From Polytrichum commune (taxonomy: Eukaryota > Streptophyta > Polytrichopsida > Polytrichales > Polytrichaceae): DNA of 64,000 nucleotides. A model generated the notes under the pieces. The model had not been told where the DNA came from and made no database searches. It worked only from the letters and a program-made list of their open reading frames with translations. Every line of letters starts with the position of its first letter. Position 1 is the first letter of the stretch. The position numbers and the translations under genes were made by a program. The stretch covers positions 77,453,554 through 77,517,553 of the forward strand of contig OX485803.1 of NCBI GenBank assembly GCA_950295325.1, read 5' to 3'. This document shows positions 44,785 to 55,657 of this stretch, piece by piece.

Positions 44785-46911
44785 CTGAGGACAGTTATGG
44801 ACATAAAGTTAGGGGGAGCCTTTGTAATTTATAAATATATAAATATAAATATACTTTTATATATACATTTGATTGTAATTTTTCTCAACAAATTTTAATG
44901 GATCGGATAAAAGTATTTGAAATGATCGGATGAATTAACCTAGGTGATATAAGTGTAGTATATGGAAACAATATTATGGAAAATAATACCAATAACAATA
45001 TTTTTACAACTTTACAACTGTGGACAAAAGGAAGAATAGAGCTTACTAGAAACCAGCTAATTAACTTGGCTATAACCCTACGAAGACCTATCTAACTAAA
45101 TTAAGTAAGCGTTGAGTCTAAAACCTACAGGAAATATATAGGCAATAGGCTCAGGCACCTAATCAAGGTAGTGGGGTGAGCTAAGTGACGGCGGGTAGGC
45201 AATAGGCTTAATTAGTGCACCATTAGGGGCTAACTAACCATCATTATGACGACGTATGGAGCCGCCAAGAAAGCAACAGGTGATTCATCGGGCGGTTAGA
45301 CTCAAGAAGAAGGAGAGGCAATAGTCTGAAGAGGGAGAGAGGAGCTGCAGAGGAGGAAACTGCGAGAGACACAAGCGTGACGACTCGTCTCCGCTGCTAA
45401 GTGTCAGGTAAGAATGCAGACCTTATGTGGTTGTTGTGTGATGATATGACATTGTGTTTTGAAGTTGTGAACTAAGTGGAAATGTATGAAAAAACTTGAA
45501 GACTATAGCCTTTTGAGAATGTGTGATCTGGGTAAGTTGTTAAAGACTATGGCCTTGCGAAGCAACCAATAGGACCAGATAGGATGAGAGAGAAGGAAAA
45601 GAAAGACTCGTTCCTAGTATAGAAGCAGGGAATAGGGATAGTCTGGGTGAACCTGGATTAACAACTTTGAAGTAAAGATTTTATGAACCCCTGATCTGGA
45701 CTTAGGCAATAGTCTATGAGAAAGGAGGATAGTTGGAATGAGCAAGAAAGGGTATTTCAGCAACCAGTGAAAGACTATAGCCATGCCTTATGTGAGCCCG
45801 AATGATGGAAGTTCTTGGAGTACCTGAAGACATATGGAGAACACAAAGTTCTTAAAGACTATGGCCTGGAGTTACTGCGAAATGGGTTACTTGGATCATA
45901 TTATGGCCTTGAGGAAGAAAAAGGAAATAAGAGGAATAGCTGCAGAGAGAATACCAAGTGTTGATGTAGACAAGATAGAAGAACAAAGTGTTGAGTGAAG
46001 AAGAGAAAGTTTAGGACTCAGTTTATGTGGAGTTTGAAAAATCTTTGAGGAGAGAAAAGTAGAATGGAGTGAAGACAGGTATTACCAAGAAAGAGAAAAT
46101 GGCCTGCATGTCAACAGACTAAGAATTGTTCACGTAGATTATGGCCAGAAATAGTTAAGTAGGAGAAATGAGTTTCTTAGATAGATGATATGCGAGTGAG
46201 AGTAAAGAAAACACAAAACACAAACTTGCCAGTAGCTACTCTGGAAAGATTATTGCCTGAGAGGACTTAGGCTTAGATTAAAGAAAGGTTCCACAAAAGG
46301 CGATTCTGATGCTACTTTCAGTTCTGAGCAACAAATGAAGCAAGATTAGATAGACTTCTTCAAGTAAAAGAGCCTGAGTGAAATAGTGTGTCGGAGTCAG
46401 GGCCATTGACTAAGATATAATCTCTTCCAGTATAGCAAGGATTCAAAAGAGAGGCAAGGGTAAAGAAAATTGTTTTTTTTATTTCAAATCTTGTTTTAGT
46501 AAAGAGAGCCTATTTGGAAGGAAAACAAGATAGGCAAAAGACTAAGAGTTACCAGGTCCCAAGAGAATATCAAGAAGAAGATTATAGCCTGGTTTAACCG
46601 AGGAAGAGGCCGGTATGTAGTGTAGGCAATGGTCTTTGATGTAGTGTTGAGAGGAAATCATGCAGATTTATTGATAGGCAATGGCCTGACCCTTGAGTCT
46701 GAAAAGATTGCCATCTGATGAGGAGTTCAAAGGAAACATATTACTTATTTGCAAAAGTGACTCGATATGTGCAGGTCTTCAGTTTGTCAATAGCCATATT
46801 GTTTCCGAGAGAACTGTGAATAGGTCAAGTCAATAGCCTGGCCATTTCAGAGTAGACTTCCTTTTCTGATCCCCAGGGTTAAACTCAATCAAGGTAAGAG
46901 AAAGAGCCAGG
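44785..46911 (+). other. element spacer dense in the GRCNATNGYC motif
   Basis: 2.1 kb between pol and the 900-codon ORF, purine-rich on the plus strand, no gene. A polypurine-like GTTAGGGGGAGCC occurs at about 44809-44821. Strict motif hits include 45317, 45501, 45545, 45705, 45773, 45857, 46625 and 46677. Near-hits include GGCTATAACC (45068), GGCAATAGGC (45141, 45198), GATTATTGCC (46248), GATTATAGCC (46580) and GTCAATAGCC (46786, 46829). Confidence 0.7.
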
Positions 46912-49614
46912 ATGACGTGTCCTGAAGTTGAGAAAGAGGAGGAGATACCACACCAGTGGAAAGTGCGGCCAGTGATGTTGCCAGACATACCTTTTGCACT
47001 AAAGAAGGCTTGGAAGGTGAATCAAATCAAGCTTGAAGTGGCTGGGGTGTTCGAATACTTGTGCTGGATCCAGGCTGTTACCAAAGTGGCCTATGTGGAT
47101 CATGTGTTGCAATTTTTGGAGTCTTACTCCATGGGGACGGAAACTGCCCAAGTCAATGGCCGAGAAGTTAATTTTTCCGTTCCTGCTATTGGGAGGCATC
47201 TGAGACTTCCAGTGGATGGAGTGACGGAAGGACAATTGCCAGTGGTTTCAAGAAAGCAACATGAAGCTATGTTTGAGGGGGAGTTCCCTAGGGAGACGAG
47301 AGTATGGAGATTGGACAAGGCGAGACACCATTGGAGACTATGGCTCAAATTCGTGAATAGTTACTTGATTTTCCGACCACACCCTGAGACCATAGCCCAG
47401 AAATATGTTGTAGCGGCCATTCAAACATGGGAGGGGAAGAAAATTAATTGGTCCCAAATTGTCCAACAGAAGATGCAAGCGGAAATTTTAAGGGTCAAAG
47501 TGGGAGCACCGCACACCATCGAATTGTACTCGGCTTTTTACATCTCTTTTTACTGTCGAGATGTACCTGCACTTCGGACGGTACAGGCTGAACCGTCAAC
47601 CTCCCGGAGGGGGAGTCCAGTTCCATCTAGTCCCGAGAATTCGGAGGAGTTAGTGGAGGAGAACCATCAGCTACGGTTACAATTGAAACTCTGTAGGGAG
47701 TCACTGCAAGAAAAGACTGAACAGTTATGGAAGAAGAGTGAGTTACTTATTAGCTGCCAGTCTGATAACGTGAAACATTTATCTGAGTTGGCCGAGGCTA
47801 TGAGGGAGCGGATGGAGCAACAGAAATGGTTGGAGGACAATAAAAAGACCATAGCCTCTTACCAAGATCGGATAGCTGCTCAAGAGAAGGAGGTAATAGC
47901 CCTGCAGAGTCGGGTGGATCACCAAACCAAGGAGTCCGGGCAGTTAGATGATTGCCAAGACAAATTGAGAAGAATTACCGAAGAAAAAGACCAGCTACTT
48001 GAAAGATTACGGCTACAGGGGGAGGAGTTGATCCAGCAGAAGGCCCTTGTGAGTAACCTGACGGCTCGGGGACAACCCTCCATGACTTCGACTGTTACCA
48101 AGCCGGGTCGAGTAACTCCAGTGTCTCGGGGTTGGGAATTTTACTTGGAACTTTGGAGTTGGGAGTCTAAGAGTCCAGTGCCCGGGGAATTTTTTGAATT
48201 ATATGAACGTCAATGTCAATTTTTCCTTTTGGTTTTAGGATTAAAAAGGTCGGAGTGGATTGACCATAGTCATTTCCGGGAAGTGTGGAGACAAAGTTTA
48301 GACTGGGGAGTAGAAAATTTGTTTGTGGAGATTCTGGCCCGAAAGCATATCAATCTTTCTGATCCTTACTCTGCTTTCATAGTGATAGGGGATGTAGGGG
48401 CTAGAATTTTGTTATATTATGTGTCCTTGGAACGTCAATGGATTTCTAGAGGTCGAAATTCGGTCCCTGCCGAGAGAAGAGAAGTATCCTGGCAAGAGTA
48501 TGGGGTCCAAATATCTTCTCAGTTTTACGGACAACCCCTAGAAAATCTTTATCAGTGGAAAGAAACTTTACAGGACTTACTTACTCAACTGCGTCACCCT
48601 GCTTTTCTACCAGAAGTCTTGTCTGCCAATGTCAAGCGGCTTTCGAGTTCCCACAGTCTAGGTTTTTTAGGATCTCATTATTTTTTTCAATTTGATAAAA
48701 CAGTCGATCGACTTGAACGATATCTGAGGGAAGTGACGGCCCGAAGGAAACCATTGCTGAACCTTCACAGTCAGGTTCAATTCGAGCTGCCCCCTCTCAA
48801 ATTTTCACCTGTTATTCCAGCAATTGAGGCACCTTTGGTTGGCAGCCCGCTCACCTTAAGGTACCTAGGGCAGTATGCCCACATGTTTGATGCTCCTGGT
48901 GAGGAGCCCATACCCACTTGGCCTGCTATCTCCTGGTTACTAGAAGACTATGGCCTTTCCCGGGTTGAGGAGGTCCCGACGGACATTCAATATAGGAGAA
49001 TGTCAAGACGATGGCCGGATGGAACTCCAGCGAGTGTCTCCAGCCACCCTCATTTTTGTCCCTGTCCGAGACGAGGCAAGTGGAATCCGGAGGCTACCCT
49101 GTCGAGTGTTGAATACAATTGGCCATTAATTCATGGACCCAAGTCGACACCTGCAGAATGTCGGGCGACTTATAAACAGTTCTTTCAAGCCCATAGCCAT
49201 CACCGTGATCCTGTTTGTTTCCGTGCAGCGGTGTTTGCTAATGTTTTGGCCGAATGGTGTGGACAGTGGAACATGACCATAGATGTTAATCGTTACCATG
49301 AGAGCCACCCCGAATTTCTACTTTTGCTCAAATTGTTGTATCGTCCTACTCGGTGGATCCGGATGGTTGAGGCTATGGCCATGACACATTTTATAGCAGG
49401 AGCCCATAAGTGTTTGATCAATGAATTCCCATATACGCGGGCTGGGCCGTTTGAACGATTCCTGCGGTGGCAACGAATCAATGCACCGGAGGTAGTGGCC
49501 CGTGATGAGGATCTGCAACGAGCAATCGAAAAAATGGAGACGAGAGAAATGAAAAGGGGAGCCGAGGAAGCTGCTCAACATCATCAGCCTCCACCAAAGC
49601 TGCTTAGGAGATAG
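46912..49614 (+). CDS. 900-codon extra ORF of the gypsy element (env position)
   Basis: An uninterrupted frame between pol and the 3' LTR. Residues about 20-190 (VNGREVNFSVPAIGRHLRLP, a RHHWRLWLKFVNSYLIFRPH segment, GKKINWSQIVQQKM) resemble the 'putative plant transposon protein' domain found in extra ORFs of Athila-like elements. Residues about 243-383 form a long coiled coil (VEENHQLRLQLKL, EKDQLLERLRLQ). The remainder (400-900) is Trp/Tyr-rich and unassigned. The end is basic (EMKRGAEEA, PPKLLRR). No signal peptide or membrane span is visible, so an envelope role is not supported. A structural or nucleic-acid-binding role is a guess. The ATG follows a GGTAAGAGAAAG stretch at about 46895, which could also act in splicing. 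Confidence 0.75.
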   Translation: MTCPEVEKEEEIPHQWKVRPVMLPDIPFALKKAWKVNQIKLEVAGVFEYLCWIQAVTKVAYVDHVLQFLESYSMGTETAQVNGREVNFSVPAIGRHLRLPVDGVTEGQLPVVSRKQHEAMFEGEFPRETRVWRLDKARHHWRLWLKFVNSYLIFRPHPETIAQKYVVAAIQTWEGKKINWSQIVQQKMQAEILRVKVGAPHTIELYSAFYISFYCRDVPALRTVQAEPSTSRRGSPVPSSPENSEELVEENHQLRLQLKLCRESLQEKTEQLWKKSELLISCQSDNVKHLSELAEAMRERMEQQKWLEDNKKTIASYQDRIAAQEKEVIALQSRVDHQTKESGQLDDCQDKLRRITEEKDQLLERLRLQGEELIQQKALVSNLTARGQPSMTSTVTKPGRVTPVSRGWEFYLELWSWESKSPVPGEFFELYERQCQFFLLVLGLKRSEWIDHSHFREVWRQSLDWGVENLFVEILARKHINLSDPYSAFIVIGDVGARILLYYVSLERQWISRGRNSVPAERREVSWQEYGVQISSQFYGQPLENLYQWKETLQDLLTQLRHPAFLPEVLSANVKRLSSSHSLGFLGSHYFFQFDKTVDRLERYLREVTARRKPLLNLHSQVQFELPPLKFSPVIPAIEAPLVGSPLTLRYLGQYAHMFDAPGEEPIPTWPAISWLLEDYGLSRVEEVPTDIQYRRMSRRWPDGTPASVSSHPHFCPCPRRGKWNPEATLSSVEYNWPLIHGPKSTPAECRATYKQFFQAHSHHRDPVCFRAAVFANVLAEWCGQWNMTIDVNRYHESHPEFLLLLKLLYRPTRWIRMVEAMAMTHFIAGAHKCLINEFPYTRAGPFERFLRWQRINAPEVVARDEDLQRAIEKMETREMKRGAEEAAQHHQPPPKLLRR

Positions 49615-49639
49615 GTTGATGAGGGCATCAACATGATTA

Positions 49640-49650
49640 GTTGGGGGCTA
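49640..49650 (+). other. polypurine tract
   Basis: GTTGGGGGCTA lies immediately before the 3' LTR start TGTA, the usual site for plus-strand priming in plant gypsy elements. Confidence 0.6.
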
Positions 49651-51380
49651 TGTAATAAGAAAAATTAGTTAGGATAACATTTTTTGCTTGTCAAGAAGTT
49701 TTTGAGTGTGAAACTGGCTTATATTGAACTTAAACATTAAAAGATTGTAAGTATGAACGGCATGCAACCCATAGATACCAAAAAAGACAATCTGGAAGGC
49801 TATAGTCTGATTGTAAAAGGTGTCAGTAGAAAAGAACCTGTTGGGAAAAGAAGTATAAATAGGTGAAGGAGGTTATATCAAGAGAGAGAGGTCTTCTCCT
49901 TCTTGAGCCAAGAGAGTGAATAGTACTTGCCAAGGCTATTGTCTGAAGATCAAGTCTTACATTTGAGTGATATGGATAATTTCAGGCTATAGCCTGTATA
50001 TCAATACTTAAGAAGCCTCCAGGGGGTTTGTACTGGAGAGCGAATAGTCTTACTTCACTATTATCATTCACCCTGATGTACTTTTCCAGAATTAACATAT
50101 TTCGAATATAGTTTGGTGATGTGTGATGATTTTGCGCAATGTTATAGGCCATAGTTTTTAATGACTATGAGAATGATTGTGAGAGACTGAATGGCTTATG
50201 ATGCAGAACTTGAATGTGATTATGTCCTTGTCCTAATAAGAATGTGAACTGATCACTTCTCAAATTGCTGGATTGTGTTGAGTTGATATAGCTGATTTGT
50301 TATGCACTCTTAGGAATGAGGATATTTTGGTCATAAGTAATCAAGTGACTCTGATAGACTATCTAAAATACAATGAATTGGAATAATTCGGCAGAGGCTA
50401 TAGTCTTTGCATTGTCTAATTCTGGATGATGATAACCTGAAGTATGGTCAATTGCTTTGGTGCATGGAAAGATTATGATTGTGATGAGCATTAGGCAATG
50501 AATCTACTAGGATAAGACAATATGTTGTGATTAAGGAAGAGAACACCTGATTTCTGAATTATTGCAAGGCCATAGTCTGGAGTCCTTGGAGAGAATAGTG
50601 TGGATGTGATAGTAGGATATGACTTGAGAGTATGTTTTCTCTCTAACCCTACTGTAGAGAGAGGACCGAAAAGACAATGGCCCTGATAAGGTGAAAGGTC
50701 ACCCTTCAAAGGACTGTTGGCTGCCAAGAGAAGTGGGGCATGCCAGTAGAGAAAATAGAAGACAAGTCCAGAACAACAAGTAAGAATGCTTACTACGGCA
50801 CGTAGAGTAACGATTGACTCAGAAATCCGTAACATGAACTCGATATTAATTTTGGGGTGAAAGGCAAGTATACATTCAAAAGATAATTGAAATCCATATG
50901 CTCTGCAACCTATTGTAATTCCAATTTATAAAGAGGTTATATCATGTAAGGACTAATATTTAGGTTGCTCTTATGCGAGAATATTAAGCAATGAAAGACT
51001 ATTGCCTATACCAAAGTGCCCCTGGCTTTGGTAGAACAAGACTCTACAGTGCTATTTATGCAAGACTATTGCCGATGGTTGTGCCTATGATTGTGCACCG
51101 CACTTGGTCCAATTAAAATGAACCCACTGCCAGACTATTGCCTGGGACTTAGTGTGAGGTGAGAGACTGTCACATTGGTATGTACTGACAAAGAGAGTTT
51201 TTAGAGTCTTTATCCCTTACCCCTAAGATAATTGTTAGTTCTAAGTTAAAAGGGAGTGAAATAATTCTATGTTTTTCCTAATGAACCTTGTCTAAGACAC
51301 CTAGATGAGATAAAAGTCACCTTTTAAGTCTTCCCTGAGTGTTTCCCTGGGTTTTTGTTTGAACCAAAAAGCTAACTACA
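49651..51380 (+). repeat. 3' LTR, full length (1730 bp)
   Basis: TGTAATAAG...AACTACA. The length is fixed by the AGCAC target duplication on both sides of the element. The first 684 bases match the 5' copy. Nine strict GRCNATNGYC hits (49798, 49934, 49985, 50396, 50568, 50673, 50997, 51064, 51133). TATA box at 49854-49863. Confidence 0.85.
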
Positions 51381-51904
51381 AGCACTACATTAAAATGGGT
51401 TTTACCTTTCAAAATTGGACACGTGGGCATTAGTCAATCACATCGATGCAAATGTGACATATTCATGGTGAAATTTTATTTATTTTTACATTTACTAAAG
51501 ATTTTAAGATTGTAGAATAACCAAAGTGCATGGGCGATGACAAAATTACCAATCCAAAGTTCTGCGGGCGTATGGAACATGGTGGGGCTTATTTGCAATT
51601 ACCGATGGTGCTCTGTTGGATATAATATTTGACACATGTTTGTGCCGCCTTGGCAGACCTTCACCAAGATACCCCTCTTGTGTTAAGGCATGGATTTTGG
51701 CCACAAACACGTGTCGATGAACAATCTTCGGAGGCTAGTCTTTTGGGAAATGGAGAGGTTCGTGAGGAATTTGACGTGGATGACCATTACGTCTGGCCTG
51801 CTAGTAATCGTCCCTCACCATCTTTCCGCAATGCAGTGGATTATCATGAAGGTTATATGTTTATTTTGTGTCATGGAGAATAGACATATGCAAAGCCAAT
51901 GTAG

Positions 51905-52219
51905 GTGGCAGGAGCTTTGTCCAAACCAAATTTTGCAACTTCCAACCCTCATTTTCGACAGATTCAGGTGGAGTACTACCAACCGACGGCACAGAATGAA
52001 GATGTGATTTGGCATTACACAGGTTGGGATACAAACCATAACTTTTGGTGGAAGGTGGATTTTGAGCACGGTCCATCTTGGATAGATACAAATTCCATAT
52101 TCATAGCATGGAAACCACGGAAAAATCATAATGGATCAATGCCCATCCCTCAAAAGTACATAACTTTTGCAAAAGACAACCTTGCTCGGATCGCACAAGA
52201 AGCAAACCACGTTGAATGA
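51905..52219 (+). CDS. unknown ORF, tryptophan-rich
   Basis: 104 codons containing EDVIWHYTGWDTNHNFWWKV and IFIAWKPRKNHNGSMPIPQK. The composition looks protein-like (seven Trp), but I recognise no family. An open frame on the same strand in another phase (51629-51883) ends just upstream, so this may be the last part of a decayed or spliced gene. Helical C-terminus (YITFAKDNLARIAQEA). Confidence 0.3.
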   Translation: MAGALSKPNFATSNPHFRQIQVEYYQPTAQNEDVIWHYTGWDTNHNFWWKVDFEHGPSWIDTNSIFIAWKPRKNHNGSMPIPQKYITFAKDNLARIAQEANHVE

Positions 52220-54700
52220 GAAATTGGTAGGATTGTGTTATCATGATTATAGTTTGATAATATGTAACTGTAGTAGATACATATTAGTCATATGTGTGCT
52301 TTTCAAAATTTGGGTAGAGTTTGGGTTGAACTTAGAAACACTATATTGTTCGGGGTTGGATGAATATCCATATAGAATATTTCATAACAAATGTGAACTT
52401 TATTTTATTATTATGTGGGGGACCAAATTTTAGGGTTGAATAAATTTGCATTTATTACATGATGCTATGTACGTCATAATGTATATAATTTATTGGCCAT
52501 GCTAATAATAGCACTCATTGTATATGATTTTCTTGGCGAAATTGGTTTCAAGTGCTCTACCCAATGTGTTCTTGTTGATGAAGTTGGTGTCAAGTGCTCT
52601 ACCCAATGTGCTTATGTCGGCCAACGATCGATTTTGGGATACTAGGCATGATAATATATTTTGAGATTGTTGACAATATAGTTTTGGCCAACTTCATGTT
52701 GTTGTGGTCCATATATTAATTTGATACAAGAGAAAGTCTCAAGATTAACGAATATAGTGTTTAAAGTGTCGTGATGTGGACTTAGAAATCTATCTCAAAA
52801 TAAAGTCATGATTTCTACGATAAAGGAATATATGAGTGTTGCTAACCACCTAATGTGCACTGCATACATGTATGACCTGGATCGCAAATTCAAACATTGA
52901 TTTCAATGTTTGAAATATAGGACCAAAGTTTAAATATTATTTTGTAGTAATCAAATTCCACACCATAAGTTAAATGATTTACACCCAACTTTGACCTTGC
53001 CTAAATATTAATCCTTCATTTCAAACTAGTATGGCCATATGCCGTTGGTCTAGATGTATCCTTTGCTCCCTGTGTTCTCTTTATTCCCGGTGTTCCATGT
53101 GTTCCTGTGTTCTCCACGCTTTTGTTTTTCCTTTTGTGTTTTTAAAAAAAAAATTATAGTCCATAATTTAATTCATTTTATGGTGAAGAAATTCGATGGA
53201 AGATCTATAACTTTCACATAGTATGTCCAAAAGTGATGAAACAACTTTGCCACACTCTAAGAGCTTTCCGATGATACCAAGAATAACATCAAAATCCTCC
53301 ATATTCCATTTTTCATATTTGAATTCAATTTACAAAGAGGGGATTTGATTTTAAATCCATAACTTTCACACCATAGGTCCAAATGCAATGAAACAAACTA
53401 TGCGCACCCCTCCTTGTTGAGGGCTTGTCAATGTTACTGAGAATGCAACTGGGGGACGCACGGTCAAAGAGATCTCAATGTAACAAACAAAAAGAACCAA
53501 AACAAAACAAAACAAAACAAAACAAAACAAAGAGACAACCTATTTTGATGTATAAATTTAGAATAACAAACTAGTTGTCGGTAGACTAATATAGATGGAA
53601 TTTTTGGTCTCTTACGTAGCCAAACATATCATGCAACAAGAGAACCATTTTTTGTTCTCATCTTATTATTATATTTTTCTTATATATCGTGCTTTAATTT
53701 TTGTTAACTTTACTATCACTAGCTTGTGCCATACTAAATTCAATTTCAAATGTGAAATATCTAATAAGTCTTAGATTTGATTTTTTTTAAACACATCTGA
53801 TCAAGCATTGTTTAATATGAAGTTGCAAAGTTGTACATTACCTAGAGTTAGAATGGATCAATTATTAAACTTAGGTTGGAAATTTCTCCTACCAATTTTG
53901 TTCGGAAAATTATTATAAAGAACTTTTTCCCAAAATTATACATTAACAAAATCAATGGGTTTAGAAGCCTTTGGCTACTCACAAAGTGGGAGAGTAGAAG
54001 GTAGGGCATTAGATTGCTCTTAGTCAATAAAAATATAAAGGAAGAAGCATGAGAAAGAATAAGGTTAGAATAAGGCTACCATGCCAGTCCGAAGAGGGAT
54101 AAGACTTATCCCACATTATTTGTGTGAACCAATGAAGAGAATAAAAGCAATAAACGGCGAAGCATGCAGAGCATGAAACCATCTCACTCCAAGCATTATT
54201 CATGTGCCTTTGTATGGGTATCTATGCTTGTACAATCTTATCTCTTATTGATTCCAATAAAAAGGATCTTTGACCAACCTAAGGTAATCACCTTTTTAGC
54301 TCAAGCCTCAGATGGTTGCATAATATATGAATATTCGGGTTAGGTGTTGACATAACATTACTCAACGTTAAACTCTCATACTATGGGCCCTCAATAGATA
54401 ACATTGGGATGCTCGTAATATTGTGCAGGGAGACTTAGATTGAGGTTGGACTCCAACATTCCACCGTCATATTATGAGGGCCCATGTCACTTAGTAATGT
54501 TATGGATATCTTTCGGTTGTTCTTTATCAATTTGAGGCATAGTCTATGAATCCCATTAAAATGATGGGTAAAATGAATTCCTCAAGTCTTGAACTTCAAC
54601 CGTTTATTTCTCAAACTAAACCGGTTCATCTGTAAGTAGCAGCCGGTTGTACCTGTGCATTCTAACATAATACCTGTATTGGACGGTATCAGACTTTAGT
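52220..54700. other. non-coding 2.5 kb with minor repeats
   Basis: No gene is supported. A local direct duplication (TCAAGTGCTCTACCCAATGTG, about 52548 and 52592) and an (AAAAC)n tract at about 53498-53533. Confidence 0.5.
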
Positions 54701-55189
54701 TATTACATCATTGGAGAGGCTTTTCGGTGAAGTGGGATCCAGTTGCATGCCCGGAAGCTGAGCGTGAAGACTGCAAGCGTTGGAAGCAACGAATGGGGAG
54801 TGCAATGCTAGGCTTGGAATGTATGGTACATGTGGGATTTGCAACTAAGTTAGAGAGGATTGCAACTTTACACACCAAAGGCACTGTCATGTTCAACACC
54901 CCTTCTCGGGTCAACAAGCAAGATATACTACACCAATAAACGGGGAGTGTCGGCACTTAGTTACAAGCTAGCCTATTGATTTTGAGAATCACCGAATGAA
55001 ATAGAAATGTTTAGGAAGGGGTTCCGGGAAGAAAATAAAGGTTTTCGGAAATGGGCCGATTAGGAGAAAAAATGCCGGCATTTAGGCAAGCTACCCCGGA
55101 GTATCCACGACAAATTACCAATTGAAAGGCATTATTCATGATGGGCTGCCGACCAAACATATATATTTTTAGATTTAAAAAAAATTACT

Positions 55190-55657
55190 ATGCATAGTCG
55201 GAGGTACCGTTGCCTTGTTGGCTTGTGGTTTAGAGTAAACTGCTCACATGGAAGCTTCAAACTCCCTCTTGTTGTGAACCAGGCAGCATGTAAACATGAA
55301 TTGTTAGCCATTGAACTTCAATGCACTATGGAATGGGGGGATAGGAATTTTAGGGGTTTGTGGGGCATGGTAACCAAGAATCATGCTTTGCAAGCACAAT
55401 ACCCCAACCTCCTCATCCTTGCAGAGTTAGCTCATGTGCAATGTGTTTCTACAACGACGTGTGAGCGTGCTTTTAGTGTGCAGATTTTGATCAAGCCTAA
55501 AGTTCAAAATATGTTGGGTAGTAAGAATCTCAAGGCAATGCTGCAAATTGCCTTGGAAGGGCCAAATGAGGGGGTAGATGACATCATTAGTGACACAAGC
55601 TTGTACTTCGGTGGGGGAAAAAACAAAGGAACGAATTTCCGTGACATTTGTCAATAA
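55190..55657 (+). pseudogene. hAT transposase C-terminal (dimerisation) relic
   Basis: 155 codons. Residues about 80-125 read YPNLLILAELAHVQCVSTTT, CERAFS, then a lysine segment, MLGSKNLKAMLQIALEGP, the hallmark of the hAT dimerisation domain (usual form: P.L..lA......S.t.CER.FS......R..L....l..L..i...gp), of the ZNF862-like type. The catalytic core, the BED finger and terminal inverted repeats are not visible, so it is a fragment of an old transposon or of a domesticated hAT gene. An ORF at 54727-54939 on the same strand may or may not belong. Confidence 0.8.

Larger units (their letters stand above)
32708..51380 (+). mobile_element. Ty3/gypsy LTR retrotransposon with extra ORF (Tat/Athila-like), nested insertion in 5' LTR
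   Basis: The element starts TGTAATAAG and ends AACTACA. It is flanked by AGCAC at 32703-32707 and 51381-51385. The full 3' LTR is 49651-51380. The 5' LTR is represented by 32708-33391, which matches 49651-50334 with three differences in 684 bases, indicating recent insertion. At a substitution rate of 1e-8 per site per year (assumed) this is about 0.2 million years. Parts in order: gag, protease, RT, RNase H, integrase, a motif-rich spacer, a 900-codon ORF, a polypurine tract and the 3' LTR. An antisense gypsy relic lies within the 5' LTR, and the remainder of that LTR and the usual primer site are not found. The element is broken: about three interruptions in gag-pol besides the nested insertion. 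No chromodomain is seen. Confidence 0.85.

Noticed and set aside
46912-49614. Envelope glycoprotein
   Set aside because: The position fits, but there is no signal peptide, transmembrane segment or fusion-peptide-like stretch.
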